From JALYOC01 sp036675345 (GTDB taxonomy: Bacteria > Myxococcota > Myxococcia > Myxococcales > Myxococcaceae), in the NCBI GenBank assembly GCA_036675345.1, contig JAKFFE010000041.1, forward strand, positions 35,082-99,081: DNA of 64,000 nt, written 5' to 3'. Of this stretch, positions 10,259 through 19,886 are shown piece after piece. A program made the translations under genes and the position numbers. The notes below the pieces were generated by a model. It was given only the letters and a program-made list of their open reading frames with translations, did not search any database and was not told the DNA's origin. Each line of letters opens with the position of its first letter. The first letter of the stretch is position 1.

Positions 10259-10280
10259 CCAATCCGGAAACAGGGTTGAC
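10254..10280. promoter_or_regulatory. inverted repeat resembling a BirA (biotin) operator
   Basis: The arms GTCAACC (10254-10260) and GGTTGAC (10274-10280) are perfect complements separated by 13 bases, in the 113-base gap between divergent bioB and radA. The half-site resembles the GTAAACC/GGTTTAC core of the known BirA operators, and the position over the bioB -35 fits repression by biotin-loaded BirA. The identity of the regulator is inferred; birA is not in the window. The usual BirA spacing is a base or two longer than here. Confidence 0.55.
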
Positions 10281-10336
10281 GACCCCGAAAAGCGAAGCCG
10301 ACGGGGAACGTCAGGGCAAGGGTGTAGGAGAAGAGG

Positions 10337-11695
10337 ATGGCCAAGACCCGCACCCATTTTTCCTGTCAGAAGTGCGGCTACCAGTCGGCCAAGTGGCTGG
10401 GCAAGTGCAGCGACTGCGGCGGCTGGAACACCCTGGTGGAGGAGGCGGAGGTCAAGGACAGCGACAAGCGTCCGGCCTGGGGCGCTTCGGGCGGGAACGG
10501 CAAGCCGGTGCTGCTCAGGGACGTCAGCTCGGACGTGGAGGTGCGGCGCAAGACCGGGATCCACGAGCTGGACCGGGTGCTGGGCGGCGGAGTGGTGGCC
10601 GGGTCACTGGTGCTGCTGGGCGGAGACCCGGGGATCGGCAAGTCCACCCTGCTGCTGGCGGCGCTGGACCGCCTCAGCCGCGACGCCAACGCCCTCTACG
10701 TCTCCGGTGAGGAGTCGCTGCAGCAGACCAAGATGCGCGCCGAGCGGCTGGGGGTGAAGGGCGAACGGCTGCATCTGCTGGCGGAGACCGACGCAGACAA
10801 GGTCCTGCTGGCGGCGCAGGCGCTCAAGCCCAGCGCGCTGGTGATCGACTCCATCCAGACCATGTTCCTGCCGGAGCTGGGCAGCGCCCCGGGCACCATC
10901 TCCCAGGTGCGGGAGGTGGCCGGACGGCTGATGGCCTACGCCAAGGGCAGCGGGGTGCCCACCTTCCTGGTCGGGCACGTGACCAAGGACGGCTCCATCG
11001 CCGGGCCGCGGGTGCTGGAGCACATGGTGGACACCGTCCTCTACTTCGAGGGCGAACGGGGCCACTCCTTCCGGCTGCTGCGCGCGCACAAGAACCGCTT
11101 CGGCTCCACCAACGAGATCGGCGTGTTCGAGATGAAGGGCAGCGGGCTGGCGGAGGTGGCGGACCCCTCGGCGCTGTTCCTGGCGGAACGCCCGGCGGGC
11201 AAGTCCGGCTCGGTGGTCACCTCCACCCTCAACGGCACCCGCCCGCTGCTGGTGGAGGTGCAGGCGCTGGTGGCCCCCACCGGCTACGGGACCGCGCGGC
11301 GCACCGCGATCGGCGTGGATGGGAACCGGGTGGCCCTGTTGGCCGCGGTGCTGGAGAAGAAGGAGGACGTGCAGCTGGTGGGCTGCGACATCTTCGTCAA
11401 CGTCGCCGGGGGGATCGAGCTGGGCGAGCCGGCCTGCGACCTGGCGGTGTGCGCGGCCCTGGTCTCCTCCCTGCAGAACAAGCCCCTGGATCCCTTCACC
11501 CTGGTGCTGGGGGAGGTGGGGTTGGCGGGTGAGGTGCGGGCGGTCTCCCAGCTGGAGACCCGGCTGGCGGAGGCGGCCAAGATGGGGTTCAAGCGGGCCA
11601 TCCTCCCCGCCAGCAGCGTCCGCCGGCTGGAGGAGCGCCGGCTGGAGCCGATCCCGGTGGAGACCCTGGGCCAGGCGCTGGCCGCGCTGTTCTAG
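10337..11695 (+). CDS. radA: DNA repair protein RadA (Sms)
   Basis: RadA, a RecA-related hexameric helicase that drives branch migration in homologous recombination. It has 452 residues, close to the family norm. The N-terminal zinc finger uses Cys10, Cys13, Cys24 and Cys27. The Walker A motif GDPGIGKS follows (about 96-103), then the RadA signature KNRFG at 252-256. The C-terminal third is the Lon-protease-like domain (GIELGEPACDLAVCAAL), which has no protease role. It is divergent from bioB. Its TAG stop overlaps the stop of the convergent histidine kinase in the four bases CTAG. Confidence 0.97.
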   Translation: MAKTRTHFSCQKCGYQSAKWLGKCSDCGGWNTLVEEAEVKDSDKRPAWGASGGNGKPVLLRDVSSDVEVRRKTGIHELDRVLGGGVVAGSLVLLGGDPGIGKSTLLLAALDRLSRDANALYVSGEESLQQTKMRAERLGVKGERLHLLAETDADKVLLAAQALKPSALVIDSIQTMFLPELGSAPGTISQVREVAGRLMAYAKGSGVPTFLVGHVTKDGSIAGPRVLEHMVDTVLYFEGERGHSFRLLRAHKNRFGSTNEIGVFEMKGSGLAEVADPSALFLAERPAGKSGSVVTSTLNGTRPLLVEVQALVAPTGYGTARRTAIGVDGNRVALLAAVLEKKEDVQLVGCDIFVNVAGGIELGEPACDLAVCAALVSSLQNKPLDPFTLVLGEVGLAGEVRAVSQLETRLAEAAKMGFKRAILPASSVRRLEERRLEPIPVETLGQALAALF

Positions 11696-13056
11696 CCGCG
11701 GGCCCGGGACACCCGGACCTCGAAGGTGGAGCCGTGACCCGGCTGGGACCTGACCCGCAAGGTCCCCTGGTGGGCGTCCACCAGCCGCTTGACCACGAAC
11801 AACCCCAGCCCCACCCCGGGGATGGACTCCTTGGACAGCCCCAGCCGCTGGAAGGGTTCGAACAGCCGGGCCTGGTCCTCGGGGGAGAGGCCGATCCCCT
11901 CGTCGCGCACCGAGAACACCGCGGTCCCGTTCTCCTCGCGCAGGCTGACCGTGACCGGAGAGCCGCCGGGCGAATACTTCAAGGCGTTGCTGATCAGGTT
12001 GTTGAGCACCTGCTCCATCCGCAACGGATCGCAGTGGATGATCACCGGCCCCGGGGGAAGCTGGGTCCGCAGCCGCTCCTGATCGCTGGAACCGCTCAAC
12101 AGGCCGGTGACCTCCAGGATCAGCTCCCGGGCGTCATAGGGGCGCAGGTTGACCTCCAGCTTCCCCGCCTCCACCCGGGTGGCGTCCAGCACGTCGGACA
12201 CCATCCGCTCCAGCCGGGTGACCTGGCGGTCGGCCACCGTCAGCACTGAGCGCAGCTTCTCCTCCGGTGGCAGCGGCCCCTCCCGGGGGAGCGCCCGCCC
12301 CAGCGCCAGCCGCAAGGCGCCCAGCGGGGTGCGCAGATCGTGGGCCACCCCGCCCAGGAAGGTCAGCTGCGCCTCCCGCTGGCGGACCACGGTGGCCGCC
12401 AGCTCGTTGAAGCGGACCGCCATCTCCACGATCTCCCCCGGCCCCTGCTGCGGCGCCCGGCTCTCCCGGTCCCCCTGATGGAAGCTCTCGATCGCCCGGG
12501 CCAGCGCGAAGATCGGCCGGAGGATGTTCTGCCGCAGCCACAGCAGCAGCGCCGCCAACCCCACCAGGAACACCACCGCCGAGGCCACCCCCACCAGGTT
12601 GGCCAGCCTGTCGGATCGATCCAGCTGCCGCCGCGCGTTCTGGGTATCGCCGACGTTGATCTCCACCACCCGCTCCAGCGCCCGGAACGCCTCCTCCATC
12701 CTTCCCGGAGGTTCGCCCTCCTCGAGGTAGGCATCCACCGCGCGGCGCGCCTCCTCCACCGCCGTCTTCTCCTGCGAGGTGAGGGCGAAGCCGCCGGCGG
12801 ACTCCACCTTGCGCCGCAGGGACAGCCGCAGGTCCTCGCGCAGGATCGGATCCTTGGCGCGCTCCAGCAGCAGCAGATCGATCTCCGCCTCCTCGGCCAG
12901 CACCACGCTCTCCACGCTGGCCGCCAGGGTCCGCGAGATCTGATGCTGGTAGGAGGTCAGCCGGACCAGGGCAAACGCCACCAGCAGCATCAGCGCGCTG
13001 GCCGCCGCCGCGCTGATCAACAAGGTCCGCCGGAGGGTGAGGGAGCTTCTGGGCAT
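11692..13056 (-). CDS. membrane histidine kinase with HAMP domain
   Basis: A 454-residue sensor kinase from the ATG at 13056. TM1 is about residues 11-31. An extracytoplasmic, mostly helical region with many Glu and Arg follows to about 150. TM2 is about 153-173, then HAMP (about 175-230) and HisKA with the phosphoacceptor His239 in GGVAHDLRTPLG. The HATPase has the N box NNLISNALKYS, the G1 box DEGIGL and the G2 box GVGLGLFVVKR. No cognate regulator is adjacent. The NtrC-type gene about 3.7 kb away is a possible partner, but three kinases compete for it. Confidence 0.9.
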   Translation of the reverse strand: MPRSSLTLRRTLLISAAAASALMLLVAFALVRLTSYQHQISRTLAASVESVVLAEEAEIDLLLLERAKDPILREDLRLSLRRKVESAGGFALTSQEKTAVEEARRAVDAYLEEGEPPGRMEEAFRALERVVEINVGDTQNARRQLDRSDRLANLVGVASAVVFLVGLAALLLWLRQNILRPIFALARAIESFHQGDRESRAPQQGPGEIVEMAVRFNELAATVVRQREAQLTFLGGVAHDLRTPLGALRLALGRALPREGPLPPEEKLRSVLTVADRQVTRLERMVSDVLDATRVEAGKLEVNLRPYDARELILEVTGLLSGSSDQERLRTQLPPGPVIIHCDPLRMEQVLNNLISNALKYSPGGSPVTVSLREENGTAVFSVRDEGIGLSPEDQARLFEPFQRLGLSKESIPGVGLGLFVVKRLVDAHQGTLRVRSQPGHGSTFEVRVSRARG

Positions 13057-13176
13057 GTCGGGAGTGGGGACCGGAGTGTGGTTCGCCGGGGGGCCGGCCG
13101 CCACCGGGACGCGGCGGGCGCGCCGCCCAGCCAACGTTCGGGTCAGCTCCGTGCTTTCGGCTACATTGCGCCCCGG

Positions 13177-13524
13177 ATGAGCGAATCGCCCCCCGACAAC
13201 CGGCGCAAGCACCCACGGAGGGAGCTGGCCCTGCTGGTCCAGTACCGCTTCAACTCCCTGGAGGACTTCCTGGCGGAGTACGCCACCAACCTCTCCCCGG
13301 GGGGGATGTTCATCCAGACCGACCGGCCCTCCCCGGTGGGGTCCACCCTCCACCTGCAGTTCTCGCTCAAGGATGGGTCGCGGCTGATCGACGGGCTGGT
13401 GCGGGTGGCCCGGGTGGTGAGGGTGGGGACCCGCGAACACCCCGCCGGGATGGGAGTGGAGTTCCTGGACCTGGCTCCGGAGCTGAGGGAGCTGCTGGGG
13501 CGGATGTCCGGGCCGGCCCGGTAG
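13177..13524 (+). CDS. PilZ-domain protein
   Basis: A 115-residue single-domain PilZ protein of the myxobacterial type. The N-terminal RRKHPRRELALLVQYR supplies the basic motif that usually contacts cyclic di-GMP, and YATNLSPGGMFIQTD is the DxSxGG-like turn, here NLSPGG in place of DxSxxG. It starts at the ATG at 13177. Only 3 bases separate its stop from the GTG of the next histidine kinase, so the two are almost certainly cotranscribed and may work together. Binding of cyclic di-GMP is not assured, because the turn lacks the usual Asp. Confidence 0.88.
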   Translation: MSESPPDNRRKHPRRELALLVQYRFNSLEDFLAEYATNLSPGGMFIQTDRPSPVGSTLHLQFSLKDGSRLIDGLVRVARVVRVGTREHPAGMGVEFLDLAPELRELLGRMSGPAR

Positions 13525-13527
13525 CCA

Positions 13528-14940
13528 GTGTTGGCCTCGCTCCGCGTCCGGCTGCTGGTGGCCTTCCTGGCGCCCACCCTGCTGTTGCTGGCCCTGGTGG
13601 GGGCCGCCGGCTACGGGCTGACCCGGCGGATCCTGGAGGACGAGCTGGGCCGGGGGCTGTCCCGGATCGCCGCCGGCACCGCGGCCCAGCTGAACGCGGA
13701 ACGGCTGCTGACCCTGCAGCCACAGGACGACCTGGAGGGCTCGCGCACCTGGCGGAACTTCGCCCGGGACCTGGAGGCGATCCGGGTGGCCACCGGCGCG
13801 CGGCGGATCTTCGCGGTGGATCTGGAGGGCCGGGTGCGGGTGGACGCGGGGGGGGCGCTGCCGGTGGGAGCGGAGATGCCGGAGCTGGCCCGGGATCGGC
13901 TGGAGCTGGCCTCGGTGCGGGCCGGCGGGCGCGCCTGGTCCCAGGTGCTGTTCGAGGGCGCCGACGGGCTGCTCTACAAGACCGGCTACGCCCCGGTGCG
14001 GAGCGGGGAGGCGGTGGTGGCGATGGTGGGGGTGGAGGGCACCAGCAGCTTCTTCGGGCCGCTGCGCCGGCTGTTCCGCGGCTACGCGGCGATGGTGGCG
14101 GGGGCGGCGCTGCTGCTGGCGGCGATTGCCCTGCTCACCGCGCGGGGGGTCTCCCGCCCGTTGGAGCGGCTGATGGGCGCGGCGCTGCGGATCCGCGGCG
14201 GGGATCTGCAGACCCCGGTCCCGGCGGAGGCCACCTTGGAGATCGGGGTGCTGGCCAAGGAGCTGGAGTCGATGCGCCAGGCGCTGGAGGGCCGCGACCG
14301 CCAGCTGAAGATGATGCTGGCCGGGGTGGCGCACGAGGTCCGCAACCCGATCGGGGGGATCTCGCTGTTCGCCGGGCTGCTGGCCGAAGAGCTGGGGGAC
14401 GGCCCCGGGGAGGCACGCTCCCATCTGGAGAAGATCCGGCGGGAGATCCACTACCTGCAGCGGATCGTGGAGGACTTCCTGGCCTTCGCCCGGGAGCGGC
14501 GGCTGTCGCTGGCCCCGCTGGAAGGCACCGGGTGGGTCCGCGCCGCCAGCGAGCTGATGGCCACCGACGCCGCCGCGCGGGCGGTGACCCTGCAGTTGCA
14601 GATCCAGCCGGGCCGGGTGGAGGCGGATGAGAGCCTGGTGATCTCGGCGCTGACCAACCTGATCAAGAACGCCATCCAGGCTTCGCCCGAGGCGTCCACG
14701 GTCCGGATCCTGGCCCGCCCCGAGGGGGGGCGCTACACGGTGACCGTCTCCGATGCCGGCGCCGGGATCCCCACCGAGCTGCAGGAGCGGATCTTCGAGC
14801 CCTTCTTCACCACCCGGGAGAAGGGCACCGGGCTGGGACTGCCACTGGCCCGGAAGATCGCCCAGGCCCATGGTGGCGAGCTCTCCGTCCGCTCCCGTCC
14901 GGGAGAGACGGTGTTCTCCCTCCAGCTCCCGCTGACCTAA
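13528..14940 (+). CDS. NtrB-like membrane histidine kinase
   Basis: A 470-residue sensor kinase starting at a GTG. TM1 is about residues 8-31. A periplasmic sensor of about 150 residues follows that looks like a single Cache/dCACHE unit (ARRIFAVDLEGRVRVDAGG), then TM2 (about 186-206), HAMP, and HisKA with His269 in AGVAHEVRNPIGG. The HATPase has NLIKNAIQASPE, DAGAGI and GTGLGLPLARKI. The HEVRNP type of H box is the one seen in kinases that pair with NtrC-family regulators. The NtrC-type gene at 16.8 kb is a candidate partner. Its TAA stop overlaps the TAG of the next, convergent kinase. Confidence 0.9.
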   Translation: MLASLRVRLLVAFLAPTLLLLALVGAAGYGLTRRILEDELGRGLSRIAAGTAAQLNAERLLTLQPQDDLEGSRTWRNFARDLEAIRVATGARRIFAVDLEGRVRVDAGGALPVGAEMPELARDRLELASVRAGGRAWSQVLFEGADGLLYKTGYAPVRSGEAVVAMVGVEGTSSFFGPLRRLFRGYAAMVAGAALLLAAIALLTARGVSRPLERLMGAALRIRGGDLQTPVPAEATLEIGVLAKELESMRQALEGRDRQLKMMLAGVAHEVRNPIGGISLFAGLLAEELGDGPGEARSHLEKIRREIHYLQRIVEDFLAFARERRLSLAPLEGTGWVRAASELMATDAAARAVTLQLQIQPGRVEADESLVISALTNLIKNAIQASPEASTVRILARPEGGRYTVTVSDAGAGIPTELQERIFEPFFTTREKGTGLGLPLARKIAQAHGGELSVRSRPGETVFSLQLPLT

Positions 14941-16034
14941 AGCGCCGCCGCGGCCCGCCGGCCCTCGGTGGCCCCGGGGCGATCCATGCGGACCTCCCCC
15001 ACCGGGAGGGTCAACGCGAAGGTGGTGCCCTGGGTGGAGGAGGAGGCGACCTCCACCTTGCCCTGGTGGGCGCGGGCCACCTCCCGGACGATGAACAGGC
15101 CCAGCCCCGCCCCATCCGCGTGCTTGCTGGTCCCGCGGCGGAAGGGTTCGAAGATGTGGGGAAGCAGCTCCTGGGAGATCGGCGGCCCCTGGTTCTTCAC
15201 CTCCACCGTGACCTCGTTCTCCCCGCGACGGCAGGTGATCCTCACCGGCGCCTGGGCCCCCCCGTACTTCATGGCGTTGATGATCAGGTTCCCCAGCGCC
15301 TGGAGCAGCCGGTTCTCGTCCCAGAAGCCCTCGCAGTTCCCCTCGCAGGAGATCTCCATCTCCTGCCCGGGGAAGTTCTCCGCGTTCTGGTCGGCGGCCC
15401 GCAAGCAGACCTCGTACAGATCCACCCGGGTGGGGGCCATCGGCAAAGGCACCCCGGCCCGCACCCGGACCACGTCCAGGATGCTGCCCACCAGCTCGTT
15501 CATCTGGGAGATGGAGGAGGAGATCCGGGACGCGGCGCGGCGCACGGTGCGGGGCAGCTCCGCCACGTTCAGGCAGGCGGCGTTCATGGTCAGCGCCGCC
15601 AGCGGAGAGCGGAGATCGTGGGCCACGATCCCGATCAGCAGCCGCTCGATCGCCTGGGCCCGCCAGGTGTCGGTGACGTCCCGGGCGATCCCGAACACCC
15701 CGAACGCCTCGCCAGCGTCGTCGTGGAGCACCCCCTTGGTGGACAGCCACACCCGATCACTGCGGTGATCCTCGTAGTGGATCAACCCCCCGCTCTGCAG
15801 CGCGCGGCGATCGCTGTCGGTGGCGGCGATCGCGTCCTCTCCGGCCAGCAGCTCGAAGTCGGTCCGGCCCAGGATCTCCTCCGCCGGGCGCCCGATCATC
15901 GCCGCCCCCGCGCGGTTGATGGTCAGGTACCGCCCCTGGAGATCCTTGGTGAAGATCGCGTCGTCGGTCTCCGAGACCAGCATCTCGACCACGCGTGCCT
16001 GTGCAGTGCTGCGATTGCGAAGCTGAATGTCCAC
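14937..16034 (-). CDS. PAS-domain histidine kinase, soluble
   Basis: A cytoplasmic sensor kinase with no membrane segment, 365 residues from the GTG at 16034 (GGGGG lies just upstream). The PAS domain (about 15-125) begins VVEMLVSETDDAIFTKDLQG and ends in the usual GIARDVTD. HisKA has His139 in GIVAHDLRSPLA. The HATPase domain has the N box GNLIINAMKYGG and G boxes in GAGLGLFIVREV; the G1 box, usually DxGxG, reads NQGPPI. A start at 16079 is possible and would add 15 residues. No adjacent receiver is present. Confidence 0.88.
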   Translation of the reverse strand: MDIQLRNRSTAQARVVEMLVSETDDAIFTKDLQGRYLTINRAGAAMIGRPAEEILGRTDFELLAGEDAIAATDSDRRALQSGGLIHYEDHRSDRVWLSTKGVLHDDAGEAFGVFGIARDVTDTWRAQAIERLLIGIVAHDLRSPLAALTMNAACLNVAELPRTVRRAASRISSSISQMNELVGSILDVVRVRAGVPLPMAPTRVDLYEVCLRAADQNAENFPGQEMEISCEGNCEGFWDENRLLQALGNLIINAMKYGGAQAPVRITCRRGENEVTVEVKNQGPPISQELLPHIFEPFRRGTSKHADGAGLGLFIVREVARAHQGKVEVASSSTQGTTFALTLPVGEVRMDRPGATEGRRAAAAL

Positions 16035-16125
16035 GTACGCCCCCGTTTTTCGCGCTTGCCCGAACAGGGCGAGGCGCAACAGGGAGTGAACGCCCTTGGG
16101 TGAAAACCCTCAATAGGTCGAGGGG

Positions 16126-16740
16126 CTAGGTGGGTCCTTCTCCGCCCGTTGCATTCGCCCACTCTCCCCCTGCGGCGACCGCCCGGGCTTTGCGGAAAAG
16201 GCGGAGAAGGGCCGGTTCGGCAGAGAGGGAAAACGCTTCCTCCCAGCCCAACCAGCGCGCCCCGTGCGACTCTTGCGGATCGTGGGACAAGGCCTGGGGA
16301 TCCTCGGCGATCAGCAGGAAGCGGATGTCCAGGTGGTGGTGATCCGGTTCCGACTTCCGGGCCGGGATCAGGTGGGCATCCACATCCAGGGGTCGGGGCG
16401 CCCGGGGATGCAGCCGCACCTTCAGCCCGGTCTCCTCCCGTGCCTCCCGCAACGCGGTGGCCTCCAGCGACCCGCCGTCCTCCGGCTCGCAGTGTCCCCC
16501 CGGTTGCAGCCAGCGGTTCAGCTTGCCGTGGTGGATCAGGCACACCCGCTCGCCTGGGGGATCCACGATCACCGCGCTGCCAGTGAAGTGGGCCTGGGGC
16601 TGACCGCGCGAGAAGGGCTGCTCCAGCGTGCGCACCGCCTCCCGCATCCGCTCCAGATCCCGGGTCTCCTGCGGATCGACGGAGGAGTGTTGCTGCAGCA
16701 GTGCCTGGAGGGAGTCGCGGCCGGGGTTCACGGGGTCCAT
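16126..16740 (-). CDS. NUDIX hydrolase
   Basis: A 204-residue NUDIX-fold pyrophosphohydrolase from the ATG at 16740 (MDPVNPGRD). The Nudix box is recognisable as LQPGGHCE..., then LREAREETGL, but the stretch between GGHCEPED and SLEAT is longer than the canonical GX5EX7REUXEEXGU, so the first Glu of the consensus is displaced. The metal-binding REAREE core is intact. The substrate is unknown; the LNRWLQPGGH form is typical of small NUDIX enzymes of broad range. It is divergent from the NtrC-type gene across 71 bases. Confidence 0.88.
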   Translation of the reverse strand: MDPVNPGRDSLQALLQQHSSVDPQETRDLERMREAVRTLEQPFSRGQPQAHFTGSAVIVDPPGERVCLIHHGKLNRWLQPGGHCEPEDGGSLEATALREAREETGLKVRLHPRAPRPLDVDAHLIPARKSEPDHHHLDIRFLLIAEDPQALSHDPQESHGARWLGWEEAFSLSAEPALLRLFRKARAVAAGGEWANATGGEGPT

Positions 16741-16811
16741 CGTGCCAGCCCCCGCCCGGGGTGCAATGGCCCGCCGCGTGCAGGGCGGCCGCTGTGCTAA
16801 CAGGAGCGGCA

Positions 16812-18227
<1,416 letters not shown>

Positions 18228-18372
18228 GCGGTCCCACAGTTTTTCGTGGGGGCGGTGGGGCATTTCTGAGGGATCGGCCCCCGGCTCGCCAGCCAGCCCC
18301 CCGCAGTTGTTGGTTTTTCCGCGCCCGACCCCAGCGGCGGGCTGGCACCGGGGTTGCTAGATGCCCTGAGAG

Positions 18373-19317
18373 ATGTTCCGCCCCGCTCCCCTCTGCCTGC
18401 TGTTGCTGCTGGCCGCGCCGCCGCTGTTCGCCGCCGCGCCCGCCGACCCCTCGGTGGAGGTCCAACGGTTGCGGGCGGAGTCCGACGCCCTGCGGGAGCG
18501 GCAGTTGGCGCTGCGCTCCGAGCTCAACGCGGTGGGCGACCGGATCGAGGCCCTCAAGTCCCAGGGCCGACGGCTGCTGCGCCGCGAGGAGCTGGACAGC
18601 GCGCTGCGCCGGTCCCAGGAGCTCTCCACCGAGCTGACCGCCATTGCCACCCGGATCTCCCAGACCGAGGAAGCCGGGCACCAGGCGCAGCGGCAGGTGG
18701 TGGACGGGCTGAGCGCGCAGTTGGCGGCGCTGCGGCTCCAGTTGGAGGCGACCTCGGATCGCGAACAGCGGCGGCAGCTGATCTCCCGGATGCGCCAGCT
18801 GCGCTCGGACCGGGAACGCTACAGCGCCGCGCTGCCGCAGGGCGGCGGGGTCCCAACCCTCTCCTCGGCCTCCCCGGACGACCCGGAGGATCTGCTGGAG
18901 CAGGCCGATGCCCTGCGCGACAGCCGGGACAAGGTGAACAAGCGCCTGGCCTCGGTGCAGCAGCGGCTGGAGCAGCTGCGCGGCGAGCTGGAGCTGGAGC
19001 GCCGGATGAACGAGTTCGTGGGTGAAGACTCGCTGTTCGACGAGAGCGACCGCCGGCTGGGCCGCGGGCTGTCCGCCTCGGTGTTCGCGCCGCAGCAGGA
19101 TCCCACTCCCGGCAACCAGCCGGCTGAGGCACTGAGCGGCGGCAGCCGCCCTTCACCCGCCCCCCAGCAGTTGAGGGATCCCACCAGCGAGCTGGGAGCA
19201 GTCCCGGCGGACGATCTGCGCGGGCTGGAGGCCGAACAGAAGCGCCTGGGCCAGCTGGCCGGAGAGCTGGAGAACCGGGCCCGGGAGGCCGAGGAGAAGG
19301 CCTCGCAGCTGCGCTGA
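18373..19317 (+). CDS. secreted coiled-coil protein
   Basis: A 314-residue protein. Residues 1-20 (MFRPAPLCLLLLLAAPPLFA) form a signal peptide ending in AAA. Two long heptad-rich coiled-coil stretches follow (about 25-150 and 175-220), with many Arg, Glu, Gln and Leu, then a Pro/Ser/Gln-rich linker and a last helical segment (about 275-314). It probably acts in the periplasm, but I recognise no family. The 145 bases in front of it hold no gene. The lipoprotein gene that follows is convergent. Confidence 0.75.
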   Translation: MFRPAPLCLLLLLAAPPLFAAAPADPSVEVQRLRAESDALRERQLALRSELNAVGDRIEALKSQGRRLLRREELDSALRRSQELSTELTAIATRISQTEEAGHQAQRQVVDGLSAQLAALRLQLEATSDREQRRQLISRMRQLRSDRERYSAALPQGGGVPTLSSASPDDPEDLLEQADALRDSRDKVNKRLASVQQRLEQLRGELELERRMNEFVGEDSLFDESDRRLGRGLSASVFAPQQDPTPGNQPAEALSGGSRPSPAPQQLRDPTSELGAVPADDLRGLEAEQKRLGQLAGELENRAREAEEKASQLR

Positions 19318-19346
19318 ACCAGGGGCGTTTCCGTCCCCTTCCCTCT

Positions 19347-19886
19347 CTACAGATCGACCAGCCGGACCCCGACCCGGAACTGGGCCTCTGCCTCCAGGGT
19401 GGTGTCCTGGGGCGGCACCCGGCCCTTGCCGCGGACCACGATGCTCATCGAGGGCGCGGCGATGAACGGCTGCAGCTCCACCTCGGTCAGCTCCAGCTCC
19501 AGCACCGGATTGGGCAGGGGGGGCGATTGGATCCGCAGCTTCTGGGCGATCAACGCCTCCTGGTCCCCTACCTTGGCGAAGAAGGAGATCTCATCCAGGA
19601 AGCTGAAGTCCTGGGTGTTGGGGGAGAGGATCTTCAAGGTCAGCGACGACACCTTGACGCTGGACACCTGGTCGGTGGAGACGCCCTGGTTCTGGAAGTC
19701 CTGGTTGGCGTTGAAGTCCAGGTTGCTGAAACTGCCGATGGCGGGGAAGGTCCCCAGCAGGGTGGAGACGGGGGACGGGTCGCCCTCCACCGTCGTCACC
19801 CCCTTCACCTCGGTGTAGAAGGTCCCGGGCTCACAGCCAGCCAGGGTGATCGCCAGCGGCACAAAGATGATCCAGCGCGACAGCAT
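19347..19886 (-). CDS. predicted lipoprotein
   Basis: A 179-residue protein with a lipoprotein signal (MLSRWIIFVPLAITLAGC, lipobox LAGC, Cys18). The mature part looks beta-rich, with SSVKVSSLTLKILSP and FQNQGVSTDQV, and may be a secreted beta-sandwich. No family is recognised. Its ATG (19884-19886 on the minus strand) overlaps the proposed ATG of the divergent outer-membrane gene in the four bases CATG, so each gene's ribosome site lies inside the other's coding sequence. Confidence 0.72.
   Translation of the reverse strand: MLSRWIIFVPLAITLAGCEPGTFYTEVKGVTTVEGDPSPVSTLLGTFPAIGSFSNLDFNANQDFQNQGVSTDQVSSVKVSSLTLKILSPNTQDFSFLDEISFFAKVGDQEALIAQKLRIQSPPLPNPVLELELTEVELQPFIAAPSMSIVVRGKGRVPPQDTTLEAEAQFRVGVRLVDL

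Noticed and set aside
11692..15750. A 1352-codon open frame on the minus strand
   Set aside because: Only its last 454 codons are a gene (the histidine kinase ending at 11692). The rest runs antisense through the PilZ and NtrB-like kinase genes and has Pro/Gly/Arg-rich, domain-free content, a common effect of high GC.
18228..18372. Terminator after the NtrC-type gene (CCCAC ... GTGGG with a T run)
   Set aside because: The T run is in the loop and not after the stem, and the stem is only five bases long.
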